64,000 nucleotides of DNA, taken from Fulvimarina endophytica. Lineage in GTDB: Bacteria > Pseudomonadota > Alphaproteobacteria > Rhizobiales > Rhizobiaceae. Positions 34,604 through 43,145 of this stretch are shown one piece after another. The notes under the pieces were generated by a model that saw only the letters and a list, made by a program, of their open reading frames with translations, was not told where the DNA came from and did no database searches. Numbering within the stretch: position 1 is the stretch's first letter; the number at the start of each line of letters is the position of its first letter. The stretch lies in the NCBI RefSeq assembly GCF_003403015.1, contig NZ_QURL01000005.1, positions 372,001-436,000 of the forward strand, given 5' to 3'. The translations under genes and the position numbers were made by a program.

Positions 34604-34918
34604 CTACATCACGCGAACGAAGCGACCAGGCATGTTGCCTTTATTCGAGCATAGAAAGGCTCGGCCCGTAGTCTTGCTGGTAACGATCAACGATCCCCGA
34701 CGAGGCTGGATGACAGATCGTAAAGCATCTTTGAACTCATCCCACGTCATTGAACTTGGACGCTTGAGCAGAAGGGTCGTTTTGTGTCGGACTATCTCGA
34801 CGTCTAGACCGAGATGCTCCAGACGTTTCGCACAAAGCGCGATGCTATCACCGCGAACCCTGTTAAATTCCGCCATATAGTAACGGGATTTGAGAACCAA
34901 CTTCATTTTCTTGGGCAT
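34604..34918 (-). CDS. Unknown small protein in a lower-GC patch (104 aa)
   Basis: I do not recognise the family. The protein is basic (start MPKKMKLVLKSRYYMAEFNR), soluble-looking and ends GNMPGRFVRVM. It contains a mixed alpha/beta pattern (VEIVRHKTTLLLKRPSSM, then a DEFKDALRSVI helix). GC over 34561-34920 is about 49% by hand count, lower than the surroundings. I placed the start at the ATG at 34918 because GAGG lies nine bases upstream; an ATG at 34906 and a TTG at 34933 are alternatives. Its coherent secondary-structure pattern and isolated position suggest a real accessory gene. Confidence 0.55.
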   Translation of the reverse strand: MPKKMKLVLKSRYYMAEFNRVRGDSIALCAKRLEHLGLDVEIVRHKTTLLLKRPSSMTWDEFKDALRSVIQPRRGSLIVTSKTTGRAFLCSNKGNMPGRFVRVM

Positions 34919-35306
34919 GTGCCGAAGCCTCAAGGCGGTTAAAAAACGAAAATTGGCAGCCCTTGCGATGACGACAAGTCATCTCAATGAAACGCCTTTC
35001 AATGAATTCCGATTCAAGGACGCTCGGCACGGCATTACCGTGCCGAGCGCGAGGCGTGGGTTCAGGCGGAGATGCGATGGATTGCCATGGCTAGGTAGCA
35101 AGCGGCATGACGGCATAGATGGGTGTAGAACATGAAATTCTCCGAGATTGCAGGTTTTGAAATGCCCTCGGAGGCGCTGGACTGAACGGTCCTCGCACGA
35201 GCATCGTGCGAACCCTTCGAGCCTGCGGAGTTCGCTCTTTTTGTTTCTCACAAAGCCGTGATTACTCATTCTGAAACGCTTCTTCCTTATTCTGTTTCAA
35301 GCATCA
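34919..35306. other. Gene-poor, lower-GC stretch before the HPP-CBS gene
   Basis: About 390 bases without a gene I can support. An open frame on the minus strand (34979-35269) is Cys/Arg-rich, crosses a perfect hairpin, and shows no family resemblance. A second minus-strand frame ends in a short hydrophobic-looking peptide (CYLAMAIHRIS), which could be a transposase remnant, but the evidence is thin. Confidence 0.4.
35021..35049. repeat. Perfect 12-bp hairpin in the low-GC patch
   Basis: CGCTCGGCACGG and CCGTGCCGAGCG form a perfect 12-bp stem with the five-base loop CATTA. No T-tail follows on either strand. It may be a structured-RNA element, an insertion-sequence end or a recombination site. 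Confidence 0.6.
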
Positions 35307-36479
35307 TCATTCCTCAACCATCTCGCCCGTACCCCTCACATCACCGCTAAAAAGCGCCATGACCAGATCCGTCTGGGTCACGAGCCCGACCAGCCGTCCG
35401 GCGTCGTCGGTGACGGCGACATGGTGTAGCCCGGCTTTCGAAAGGGTCGGGACGAGATCCGCGATCGCGGTGGACGCCTTCGCCGTCCGTGGGTTCCTCG
35501 CGGCGATCCGCTCCACGGGCATTCGCGCCGAAAATCCCTTGTCGAGACCGTGGCCCAAGCGCTTGCCTCCTCGCACGGGTGGCCAGGAGAGACCGCGTCC
35601 GATGGCGTTCACGAAGGTCTCGCGGGTCAGGAGCGCGACGAGCGTCCGGTCGTCGGTGGTCACAGGCAGAACGCTGAAATTGCGATCCTGGATGATGTGC
35701 CAGGCCTCGCCGATCGGCGTTTCCGGCGAGACCGTCACCACGTCGCGCGACATGATGTGCCCGCATGTGAGACTGCCCGAGCGGCGGCGATGGGCCTCGT
35801 GCTCGGCCGTCGTCAGGATCTCCATCAGTTCGTTGCGGTCGATATCGACGACCCGGCCCCGGCGCTCCAGCACCGTGTCGAGATCGTCCAGCGTCAGCCC
35901 GGTCCGCTCGCGCGGCGACGGGTCGCTCGTCCCGTGCGGGTTCGGGCTCTCCGTCGGTCGCAGCTGGGGATATCGCCGGCCGGTGAGGCGGTTGTAGAGA
36001 AGTGCCGTCGCCAGAAGAAGCGCCGAGTTGAGGCCGATCGGAACGGCGGCGAAGGCAAATCCCAGGCTATCGGCGACGGGGCCGGCAAGCACCGCGGTGA
36101 CGGCGACCGCTCCACCCGGCGGATGAAGGCAGCGCAAGGCGAACATCAGGGCGATGGCGAGGCAGACCGCGGCTGCCGCGGCAAGCAGGGGATCGGGTAT
36201 CAGCATCCGGCACGCGATGCCGACGAGAGCCGCAGAGACATTGCCGCCGATGATCGACCAGGGCTGGGCGAGAGGACTGGATGGGACCGCGAACAGCAGA
36301 ACGGCCGAAGCGCCCATGGGAGCGACCAGAAGCGGCACCGCCGTATCGGGGCCGAGAACGAGAAGCGTGGAGAAGCCCGTAACGGCGATACCGATCAGCG
36401 CGCCGAGACTGGCACGCACCTGTTCGGTGGCGCTGACATAACCGAGATCGGGGATGAGACGAAGAAGAGACCGAGCCAT
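35307..36479 (-). CDS. HPP family membrane protein with C-terminal CBS domain pair
   Basis: A 390 aa fusion. The N-terminal half has four to five hydrophobic helices with the HPP signature LRCLHPPGGAVAVTAVLAGP near residue 118. After a hydrophilic linker, the C-terminal half carries two CBS domains (MSRDVVTVSPETPIGEAWHI and ADLVPTLSKAGLHHVAVTDD, then GRLVGLVTQTDL), which typically bind adenosyl nucleotides. Similar proteins have been linked to nitrite or ion transport, but I would not assign a substrate. The ATG at 36479 has an AGGTG site upstream, and an alternative start at 36512 has none. Confidence 0.88.
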   Translation of the reverse strand: MARSLLRLIPDLGYVSATEQVRASLGALIGIAVTGFSTLLVLGPDTAVPLLVAPMGASAVLLFAVPSSPLAQPWSIIGGNVSAALVGIACRMLIPDPLLAAAAAVCLAIALMFALRCLHPPGGAVAVTAVLAGPVADSLGFAFAAVPIGLNSALLLATALLYNRLTGRRYPQLRPTESPNPHGTSDPSPRERTGLTLDDLDTVLERRGRVVDIDRNELMEILTTAEHEAHRRRSGSLTCGHIMSRDVVTVSPETPIGEAWHIIQDRNFSVLPVTTDDRTLVALLTRETFVNAIGRGLSWPPVRGGKRLGHGLDKGFSARMPVERIAARNPRTAKASTAIADLVPTLSKAGLHHVAVTDDAGRLVGLVTQTDLVMALFSGDVRGTGEMVEE

Positions 36480-36570
36480 CGCGGCACCTGCGAGCGAGAA
36501 TTTCTGCCGCATTTATCAGCATCTCGCTCAAAAGACAGGCATACGACGCGACGATCTCGGTAAAGGCCTC

Positions 36571-37197
36571 TCACCCGATCCGATAGTCCGGGTCGATGCT
36601 GCGCCGGACGACCGTCGCAACGTTCGGAAGATCGTTGCCCTCCAGCTTGGCTCGCAGGGTCTCGCCTTCGAGGCCAAAGCCGAGCCAGCGATCGGTGAGG
36701 CGCTCCCTGAGTGTCGCCTCGGGCACGTCGAGAAAGGCGGTCAGGTCGAAGAACTCCCGCAGCACGGCCCAGCGCGGCTCGTCGAGCAGGAGATAATTGC
36801 CCTCGACGAGGATGATCGGAACCTCGCGCTCGATCAGCCGGGCGCCGGCCCGAGCGATTTCGATGGATCGGTCGAAAACCGGAACGGCGACGACGTCCTC
36901 CTCCCGCCGCTTCAGGCGTTCGAGCGTCGAACGAAGGCCGCCGACGTCGAATGTATGCGGTGCACCCTTGCGCGGGCGGTCTCCGCGCGCCTCCAGCACC
37001 CGATCATCGAAGTGGAAACCGTCCATCGGCAGGATGGCTGAGGCGCCCGGCATCTCATCATTCAGGCGCTCGCAGACCATCTCCGCGAAGGTGCTCTTGC
37101 CTGAACCCGGCGCACCGGCGATCGCGACGATATGCCGGCGCGAGCGATCGAGACCGAGCACGATCTCCGTGAACGTCTGTCGTGATATCGTCGTCAT
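36571..37197 (-). CDS. P-loop nucleoside/sugar kinase-like protein (uridine kinase/PanK-like, FrcK-type)
   Basis: A 208 aa P-loop kinase. It has Walker A GAPGSGKSTFAEMV near residue 30, LPMDGFHFDDRVLEARGDRP (the Asp-Gly-Phe-His motif of the uridine kinase/pantothenate kinase superfamily), and PIILVEGNYLLLDEPRW. Similar proteins in rhizobia include FrcK of the fructose transport operon; no sugar transporter lies here. A GGAGAAC site precedes the ATG at 37197. The substrate is unknown. Confidence 0.85.
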   Translation of the reverse strand: MTTISRQTFTEIVLGLDRSRRHIVAIAGAPGSGKSTFAEMVCERLNDEMPGASAILPMDGFHFDDRVLEARGDRPRKGAPHTFDVGGLRSTLERLKRREEDVVAVPVFDRSIEIARAGARLIEREVPIILVEGNYLLLDEPRWAVLREFFDLTAFLDVPEATLRERLTDRWLGFGLEGETLRAKLEGNDLPNVATVVRRSIDPDYRIG

Positions 37198-37268
37198 CGC
37201 GGTTCTCCCCTCTCCTCGCCTCGCACGCACCCCCGTGAAGCGCGGTCCGGCTCGGTCGGACGAACCCA

Positions 37269-37874
37269 TCAGAGGGCCGTGCGCGACCGCATGGCTGCGG
37301 ACAGCGTGCCCTCGTCCAGATAATCGAGTTCGCCGCCGACGGGAACGCCGTGGGCGAGCCGCGTCGCCTTCACGTCGAGGCCTTCCAGCTGATCCATCAG
37401 GTAATGGGCGGTGGTCTGGCCCTCCACCGTGGCGTTGACCGCGATGACCAGCTCCTTCACCTCGCCGGTTGCGACGCGCTCGACGAGCTGGCGGATGGTG
37501 AGGTCCTCCGGGCCGATCCCTTCCAGGGGCGACAGCACGCCGCCGAGCACGTGATAGGCGGCATTGAGGGCCTTTGCCCGCTCCAGCGCCCAGAGATCGG
37601 ACACATCCTCCACCACGATCACCACCGACTGGTCGCGGCTCGGATCGCGGCAGATCGTGCAGGGATCGGAAGTATCGATATTGCCGCAGACGGAGCACTC
37701 GCCGACCTTGTCGAGGGCGTCCGCCATGGCCGCCGTCAGCGGACGCAGGATCGGCTCGCGCTTCTTGACGAGATGAAGCGCCGCGCGCCGGGCCGATCGC
37801 GGCCCGAGGCCCGGGAGCTTGGCGAGAAGCTGGATCAGCCTCTCGATCTCGGGGCCGGCGATGGTCTTGGCCAT
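37269..37874 (-). CDS. recR: Recombination mediator RecR
   Basis: RecR works with RecF and RecO to load RecA on gapped DNA. The 201 aa protein has an N-terminal helix-hairpin-helix ([17 protein letters not shown]), a C4 zinc finger ([16 protein letters not shown]), and a Toprim domain with [15 protein letters not shown]. It is encoded downstream of ybaB and dnaX, the classical dnaX-ybaB-recR cluster. Confidence 0.97.
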   Translation of the reverse strand: MAKTIAGPEIERLIQLLAKLPGLGPRSARRAALHLVKKREPILRPLTAAMADALDKVGECSVCGNIDTSDPCTICRDPSRDQSVVIVVEDVSDLWALERAKALNAAYHVLGGVLSPLEGIGPEDLTIRQLVERVATGEVKELVIAVNATVEGQTTAHYLMDQLEGLDVKATRLAHGVPVGGELDYLDEGTLSAAMRSRTAL

Positions 37875-37927
37875 GGGTCTTTTAACCTAGAAGCTTGCGC
37901 CGGTCGTCGTCGCGCCTGGAAGAGCGG

Positions 37928-38251
37928 TCAGAACGGCAGCTTCATGCCGCCCGGCAGATTGAGCCCGGCGGTCATTTCCTGGGTCTTCTCCTGCATGGCG
38001 GCATCGAGCTTGGTCTTGGCATCGGCATGGGCCGCGACCAACAGATCCTCGAGAATGTCGGCTTCTTCGGGTTTGATCAGCGACGGATCGATCGAGACGC
38101 CCGTCATCTCGCCCTTGCCGGACAGGGTGACCGACACGACGCCGCCACCGGACTGACCGGTGACCACCATGGCCGCCATCTCCTCCTGGAGACCCGCCAT
38201 TTTCTCCTGCATGGCTTTCGCCTGCTTCATGAGGTTCATCATGTCTTTCAT
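37928..38251 (-). CDS. YbaB/EbfC family nucleoid-associated protein
   Basis: A 107 aa DNA-binding, nucleoid-associated protein that forms tweezer-shaped dimers. The Met-rich N-terminal helix [20 protein letters not shown], the [20 protein letters not shown] strand region and the [20 protein letters not shown] helix are typical. It lies between dnaX (6 bp) and recR, the conserved context. Confidence 0.95.
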   Translation of the reverse strand: MKDMMNLMKQAKAMQEKMAGLQEEMAAMVVTGQSGGGVVSVTLSGKGEMTGVSIDPSLIKPEEADILEDLLVAAHADAKTKLDAAMQEKTQEMTAGLNLPGGMKLPF

Positions 38252-38257
38252 CGGGGA

Positions 38258-40345
38258 TCACCTGTCCTCGTCGTCATCGTTGTCGTCGTCGTTCGTGCCG
38301 ATATCGTCATCGTCGAGCCCGGAGTCCAGACCGAAATAATGTTCGGGATAGGCTTCGATGTCGGGCCCGCCCTCGGGAATGCCGTCGACGAGGTCGGCGG
38401 CGGCCTCTTCCGCCATCATGTCCTCGCGAAGGCGCACATCGGCGATCTTCGCGCCGGGAAACGCCTTCAGCACGGCAGCGACGGCCGGATCGAGTTCGGC
38501 ATCGCGCAGAAGATTGCGCCGCTTTTCGGCGCGCGCCTCCTCCAATGTCGCCCCCTCCACGCCGCCCGAGACGGTGACCGACCAGCGGGCGCCGGTCCAT
38601 TCGTGCAGCTTGCGCGTCAGCTCGCCCGCGAGCGCCTCGGGCGCCTCCTCGGTCACGCCGATCTCGAGCCGCCTGTCGCCGATGGACTTGAGGCGCACAT
38701 AGCGGCGCACCCAGGCTTCCAGGCGCGAATCCCGCTTGTCCTTCGCAAGATCGGCGAGGTCGGCGAGGCTCGCGATCCGCACCTCGGGCAAGCCGGGATC
38801 GGGTGCGGTCTCGCGGCGCGTCTGGTTCGCCATCTGCGGCATGGAGCTCGTCGCGAGCGAGAGCGGCGCACGCACGGGATGGGCGGACGATGCGAGAGAG
38901 GCGGAAGGCGAAGCCGACACCGCGCGCGGGGCCGTCGCTCTGGCATTCTGGGCGCCGCCCGCGCCGCCCGCCGCCGCGGACACCGCCTGCCTGCCCGGCC
39001 CGGCCTCGGGTTCAGGGGCTTCGGAACCCGTCTTTGCGACCGCTTGCGAATGCGAGCCGATCCGCGAGAAGCCGGTCGAACCAACCATGGACCCAGCGGG
39101 CCCCTCCCCGCCACCTTTCGCCGCGGTGTCGGCTGACGCGGCTCGCGGCCCCGGCAGAGCGCCGGTCTCGCCGGTCTTCAGGAGACGCAGGAGATCGTCC
39201 GGCGAGGGCAGATCGGCGGCGTGGGCGATGCGGATCAGCGCCATTTCCGCCGCCTGCCGGGGCGAATCCGCGTTGCGGGTCTCCTCGATCGCCTTCAGGA
39301 GCATCTGCCAGACCTGACCGAGGGTACGGACCGACAGGCTCTTCGAATAGGCAAGGCCCCGCTGGGCTTCGTCGGGCGAGAGCACCGCATCCTCCGCCGC
39401 TTCGGGCGCATAGCGCAGCGTCGTGACGAGATGGGTGAAATCGGCGAGATCGCCGAGCACGATCGCGGGATCGGCTCCGACGGTGTACTGATCGCGCAGT
39501 TCGGCGAGAGCGGCGCCCGCATCGCCCCGCATCACCGTCTCGAAGAGATCGATGATGCGCACCCGGTCGGCCAGACCCAGCATGTCGCGGACGGCGCCCG
39601 CCGTCACCGCTCCCGCGCCGTGGGCGATCGACTGGTCCATCAGGGACAGGGAATCGCGCACCGAGCCTTCCGAAGCACGCGCGACGAGCCGAAGCGCGTC
39701 GTCCTCGATCTCCACATTCTCCTTCTGCGCGATCGCCTTAAGATGGCCGATGAGGACACCCGCCTCCACGCGCCTCAGATCGAAGCGCTGGCAGCGCGAC
39801 AGAACGGTGATGGGCACCTTGCGGATTTCGGTCGTCGCGAAGACGAACTTCACATGCTCCGGCGGCTCCTCGAGCGTCTTCAGGAGCCCGTTGAAGGCCT
39901 GGGTCGACAGCATGTGGACTTCGTCGATGATGTAGACCTTGTAGCGCGCCGAAACCGGCCGGTAGCGCACCTGGGCGATGATCTCGCGAATGTCGTCGAT
40001 GCCCGTATGGGAGGCGGCATCCATCTCCACCACGTCCACATGGCGCCCCTCCATGATCGCCTGGCAGTGGATGCCCGGCTCGTTCATGTGGATGGTCGGC
40101 TGGTGGATCGTCTCGGTCTCGTAGTTCAGCGCGCGGGCGAGGATGCGGGCCGTCGTGGTCTTGCCGACGCCGCGCACACCGGTCAGCATCCAGGCCTGGG
40201 CGATGCGTCCGGTCTCGAAGGCGTTGGTGAGCGTGCGGACCATCGGATCCTGGCCGATGAGATCGGCGAAGGAATGGGGGCGATATTTGCGGGCGAGGAC
40301 CCTGTAGGCCTCGGCCTGGGGGGCTTTCGTCTCGATCTCGCTCAC
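38258..40345 (-). CDS. dnaX: DNA polymerase III subunit gamma/tau (DnaX)
   Basis: DnaX is the motor of the clamp loader and organises the replisome. The protein, about 695 aa, has Walker A MLTGVRGVGKTTTARIL near residue 45, Walker B YIIDEVHMLSTQAFNGLL, and the sensor/Arg finger FATTEIRKVPITVLSRCQRF. A long Ala/Gly/Ser-rich linker leads to a C-terminal tau domain ending in an acidic Asp-rich tail. The zinc-binding Cys of E. coli DnaX are not conserved, as usual in alphaproteobacteria. The start is uncertain: the GTG at 40345 agrees best with family N-termini, and a GTG at 40399 is also possible. Confidence 0.94.
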   Translation of the reverse strand: MSEIETKAPQAEAYRVLARKYRPHSFADLIGQDPMVRTLTNAFETGRIAQAWMLTGVRGVGKTTTARILARALNYETETIHQPTIHMNEPGIHCQAIMEGRHVDVVEMDAASHTGIDDIREIIAQVRYRPVSARYKVYIIDEVHMLSTQAFNGLLKTLEEPPEHVKFVFATTEIRKVPITVLSRCQRFDLRRVEAGVLIGHLKAIAQKENVEIEDDALRLVARASEGSVRDSLSLMDQSIAHGAGAVTAGAVRDMLGLADRVRIIDLFETVMRGDAGAALAELRDQYTVGADPAIVLGDLADFTHLVTTLRYAPEAAEDAVLSPDEAQRGLAYSKSLSVRTLGQVWQMLLKAIEETRNADSPRQAAEMALIRIAHAADLPSPDDLLRLLKTGETGALPGPRAASADTAAKGGGEGPAGSMVGSTGFSRIGSHSQAVAKTGSEAPEPEAGPGRQAVSAAAGGAGGAQNARATAPRAVSASPSASLASSAHPVRAPLSLATSSMPQMANQTRRETAPDPGLPEVRIASLADLADLAKDKRDSRLEAWVRRYVRLKSIGDRRLEIGVTEEAPEALAGELTRKLHEWTGARWSVTVSGGVEGATLEEARAEKRRNLLRDAELDPAVAAVLKAFPGAKIADVRLREDMMAEEAAADLVDGIPEGGPDIEAYPEHYFGLDSGLDDDDIGTNDDDNDDDEDR

Positions 40346-40600
40346 GGGCGGACCGCCGGGCGGCAGATGCCGCTCCCCTGCCTCGTCCACTGGTCGCACG
40401 GCAACGCTCGGGGTCGAAGGACGGTCATCGAAACGGACAGCTCCCGGAGTGGCAGGCGATCTCTCAAGGCTCGTCTTGTGCGGCCTTGCGGCCGCAGGCG
40501 CAACCCTCCACCGATCGACTTGCGACGAAACGGATCTTTTCCGTCACCGGGCGGCCTGCCGGGCGACGGACGCAGATCTGTCGTCGAGGGGATGAAGGGT

Positions 40601-40696
40601 GGGAGGCTGGCACGATGACCCGTGCCTGGCTCGTTGGGGCTGCTTCCTTCCGGACCTGACCCGGTTGGCGAGTGGCTCGTCCACCACCAACCTCCC
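40601..40696 (-). ncRNA. ffs: Signal recognition particle RNA (4.5S, small SRP RNA)
   Basis: On the minus strand the sequence contains GGTCAGGTCCGGAAGGAAGC, the universally conserved apical GNRA-loop and internal-loop region of bacterial SRP RNA that binds Ffh. The ends pair: GGGAGG at 40696 leftward and CCTCCC ending at 40601. The roughly 96-nt hairpin is the normal size. It lies upstream of dnaX on the same strand, a frequent arrangement. Confidence 0.93.
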
Positions 40697-40759
40697 GGGC
40701 TCCATATCGCCGATGGGTGCCCTAATTGCAAGGCGGGGCCGATGGAAAACAGGAAGACG

Positions 40760-41185
40760 ATGACGACCAAGCCGACGCCATTCGAGTTGCACCCGCGCCT
40801 CGCGGCCGACTCCCTGCCGGTCAAGACGCTCGGTCTGTGCGAATTGCGTCTGATCAACGATTCCCGCTGGCCCTGGCTGATCCTCGTCCCGAGGAGACCC
40901 GATACGGTCGAGTTTCACGACATGACGGGGCTCGACCAGACCATGCTGACCTTTGAGCTCGGCCTCGTCTCCAAGCCGTTCAAGGCCCTCACCGGCTGCG
41001 ACAAGCTGAACATCGCGATGATCGGCAACATGGTGCCGCAGCTGCATGCCCACATCGTCGCGCGATCGTCGGGCGACGCGAACTGGCCCGGGCCCGTCTG
41101 GGGTTTCGGCGAGGCGGTCGCCTACGAGCCGGGCGTCGCCGACGCATTCATCGACGATCTCGTGAAGGCCGTCTTTCCCCTATGA
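40760..41185 (+). CDS. HIT family protein
   Basis: A 141 aa histidine-triad superfamily protein, probably a nucleotide hydrolase or transferase. The active-site region reads NMVPQLHAHIVARS: the canonical His-x-His-x-His is reduced to two His, with Val at the third place. The catalytic (second) His of the triad may therefore be retained, depending on alignment. An AGGAAG site just upstream decides for the ATG at 40760; an ATG at 40742 is also in frame. Its stop overlaps the nudC start (ATGA), suggesting joint action on dinucleotides. Confidence 0.85.
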   Translation: MTTKPTPFELHPRLAADSLPVKTLGLCELRLINDSRWPWLILVPRRPDTVEFHDMTGLDQTMLTFELGLVSKPFKALTGCDKLNIAMIGNMVPQLHAHIVARSSGDANWPGPVWGFGEAVAYEPGVADAFIDDLVKAVFPL

Positions 41186-42129
41186 CCAGCCTCTTCAAGA
41201 CCCCGACCGAAGCCTCGACCCCGCCGCTCGGCTTTGCCACCAACAGCCTCGACCGGGAGAGCGAGACGCGTGGCCCCGAGACGCTGGCGCAAGCGCTGGC
41301 GGATCCGAATGCGATCGTCTTCGTGCGCGCGGCCACCGGCTTCCTGTGTGCCGTGACGGGCGATGCGCCGCAGCCCGGCTTCTCGATGGAAGAGGCGACC
41401 CGGTTCGCCGATCTGGCGAACCCCGACACCGTGCTTCTCGGCCATGACGGCGAGAAGCGGCCGGTGATCGCGGTGGGTGCCCTCCCCGATCTCGATCCGC
41501 CCGACCACATCAAGATCATCGACCTGCGTTCGCTTGCGGCCCAAGGCAATCTCGAACCGGAAACCGAAGGGCGTCTCGCCCAGGCCCAGCATCTCCTCCT
41601 GTGGCACGGGTCGAACCATTTCTGCGCCCAGTGCGGCGGGGAGACCGTCAGCGAGGCGGCCGGAGCCAGCCGGCGCTGCACGCGCTGCGGCGACATCGTC
41701 TTTCCCCGCATCAATCCGGTGTCGATCATGCTGATCCACGACGGTGCGGGGCGCTGCATCCTCGGCCGCCAGCCGCATTTTCCCGAAAAGTCCTGGTCCT
41801 GCCTTGCCGGTTTCGTGGAGGCGGGGGAGACGCTGGAGGCGGCGGTGCGGCGCGAGACCCGGGAAGAGGCCGGGGTCGAGATCGCCTCCGTGCACTACCT
41901 GTGCAGCCAGCCCTGGCCGTTCGCGGGCAATCTCATGCTCGGCCTCGTCGCACTCGCGGCCACCACCGAGATCCGCTTCGATTCGAACGAATTGGAGGCC
42001 TGCCGCTGGTTCGGGCGAGACGAGGTGAAGGCGATGATCGAAGGGCGTCATGCAGATGGTCTCGTCGTTCCCCCGCCGCTCGCCATCGCCCACCATCTGA
42101 TCCGCGCCTTCGTCGCGGACGAGATCTGA
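41182..42129 (+). CDS. nudC: NAD+ diphosphatase (NudC, Nudix hydrolase)
   Basis: NudC hydrolyses NAD(H) to NMN(H) and AMP and removes NAD caps from RNA. The 315 aa protein has the zinc ribbon CAQCGG...CTRCG near residue 150, the Nudix box GFVEAGETLEAAVRRETREE followed by AGVE, and the NudC-specific SQPWPFAGNLMLGLVA motif. It is translationally coupled to the HIT protein. Confidence 0.95.
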   Translation: MTSLFKTPTEASTPPLGFATNSLDRESETRGPETLAQALADPNAIVFVRAATGFLCAVTGDAPQPGFSMEEATRFADLANPDTVLLGHDGEKRPVIAVGALPDLDPPDHIKIIDLRSLAAQGNLEPETEGRLAQAQHLLLWHGSNHFCAQCGGETVSEAAGASRRCTRCGDIVFPRINPVSIMLIHDGAGRCILGRQPHFPEKSWSCLAGFVEAGETLEAAVRRETREEAGVEIASVHYLCSQPWPFAGNLMLGLVALAATTEIRFDSNELEACRWFGRDEVKAMIEGRHADGLVVPPPLAIAHHLIRAFVADEI

Positions 42130-42257
42130 TCGGAGCGTTCCAGACGCCTCGTTCGCGTCCCTCGTCGTTTGCCGACCCGCCGCATCGTGCCAGATGATCG
42201 GAACGTGCCGCCCCGTGCGGCCGCAATCCTCACGCGACATCTTCGGAGCACGACCCC

Positions 42258-43130
42258 ATGACCTATTCCATCATCGGCCGCGATCCCGAAACCGGTGCGG
42301 TCGGCGGCGCGGTGCAATCGAAATTTCCAGGTGTCGCCTCCCTCGTCCTTCATGGCGATGCCCGCTGCGGGATCGTCCATACCCAGGCCTTCGGCAATCC
42401 CGATCACGGCGAGGACGGGCTGGAACTTCTGCGCCTCGGCCTCGATCCGGCAGGCGTCATCGGCGTCCTTTCCAACAAGGACGACGACGACCATTGTCGC
42501 CAGATCGCGGTGATGGGCCTCAATGGCGCAAAAGCGCATTTCACCGGGAAGAGCATCGCGACGTGGCGCGGTGAAAGTGGCGGCGCAGAAGGCGAGAACA
42601 GTGTCGCGATCGGCAATTCCCTGACCAATGACAGGGTTCTGGATGCCATGATCGAGCGTTTCGAGACGGGCACCGGCGACCTTGCCGAACGTCTCGTCTC
42701 GGCACTTGCGGCAGGCCGGGACGCCGGTGGCGAGATGCGCGGACAGCAGGCGGCCGGCGTCCTCGTCGTCAAGGCGGGCACGGCCTATGCCGGACGGGCG
42801 GGCCGGCTCGTCGACATCCAGATCTACGACCATCTCCAGCCGATCGAGGAACTTGCCCGTTGCTACCGGCTGCACAAGCTTTCCTTCTTCCCGTCGAACG
42901 AGAGCGATGTCGTCCCGATCGACGCCGGGACCGCCGCCTATCTCAAACGCCTCCTTTCGAGGACCGGTCTTCTGTCCCGGCCGTCCGAGGGGGCGGAATG
43001 GAAGGAGGCCGAGATCGCGGCGATGGCCCGCTTCATGGGCGAGGAAAACTACGACAACCGGATCCGCGACGATGCGCGGATTGATCTCGAAGTCCTCGCC
43101 GATATCAGGACGAAGCACCCGGAGGCATGA
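42258..43130 (+). CDS. DUF1028 family protein (Ntn-hydrolase fold)
   Basis: A 290 aa protein of the DUF1028 family, related to Ntn hydrolases but uncharacterised. The N-terminus TYSIIGRDPETGAVGGAVQS and the block HTQAFGNPDHGEDGLELL match the family. The internal HCRQIAVMGLNGAKAHFTGK and the SVAIGNSLTNDRVLDAMIER segment also fit. A C-terminal extension (after residue about 215) is longer than in minimal members. It ends 15 bp from a convergent EamA transporter gene. Possible roles include peptide or amide hydrolysis. Confidence 0.85.
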   Translation: MTYSIIGRDPETGAVGGAVQSKFPGVASLVLHGDARCGIVHTQAFGNPDHGEDGLELLRLGLDPAGVIGVLSNKDDDDHCRQIAVMGLNGAKAHFTGKSIATWRGESGGAEGENSVAIGNSLTNDRVLDAMIERFETGTGDLAERLVSALAAGRDAGGEMRGQQAAGVLVVKAGTAYAGRAGRLVDIQIYDHLQPIEELARCYRLHKLSFFPSNESDVVPIDAGTAAYLKRLLSRTGLLSRPSEGAEWKEAEIAAMARFMGEENYDNRIRDDARIDLEVLADIRTKHPEA

Positions 43131-43145
43131 TCTCTCCCGGGCTTG

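Noticed and set aside
34979..35269. 96-codon minus-strand frame in the low-GC patch
   Set aside because: Crosses a perfect 12-bp hairpin, is Cys/Arg-rich and matches no family; a transposase remnant was considered but the signal is too weak.
40544..41053. Minus-strand frame over the SRP RNA
   Set aside because: It runs through ffs and antisense to the HIT gene, so it cannot be a protein-coding gene in this form.
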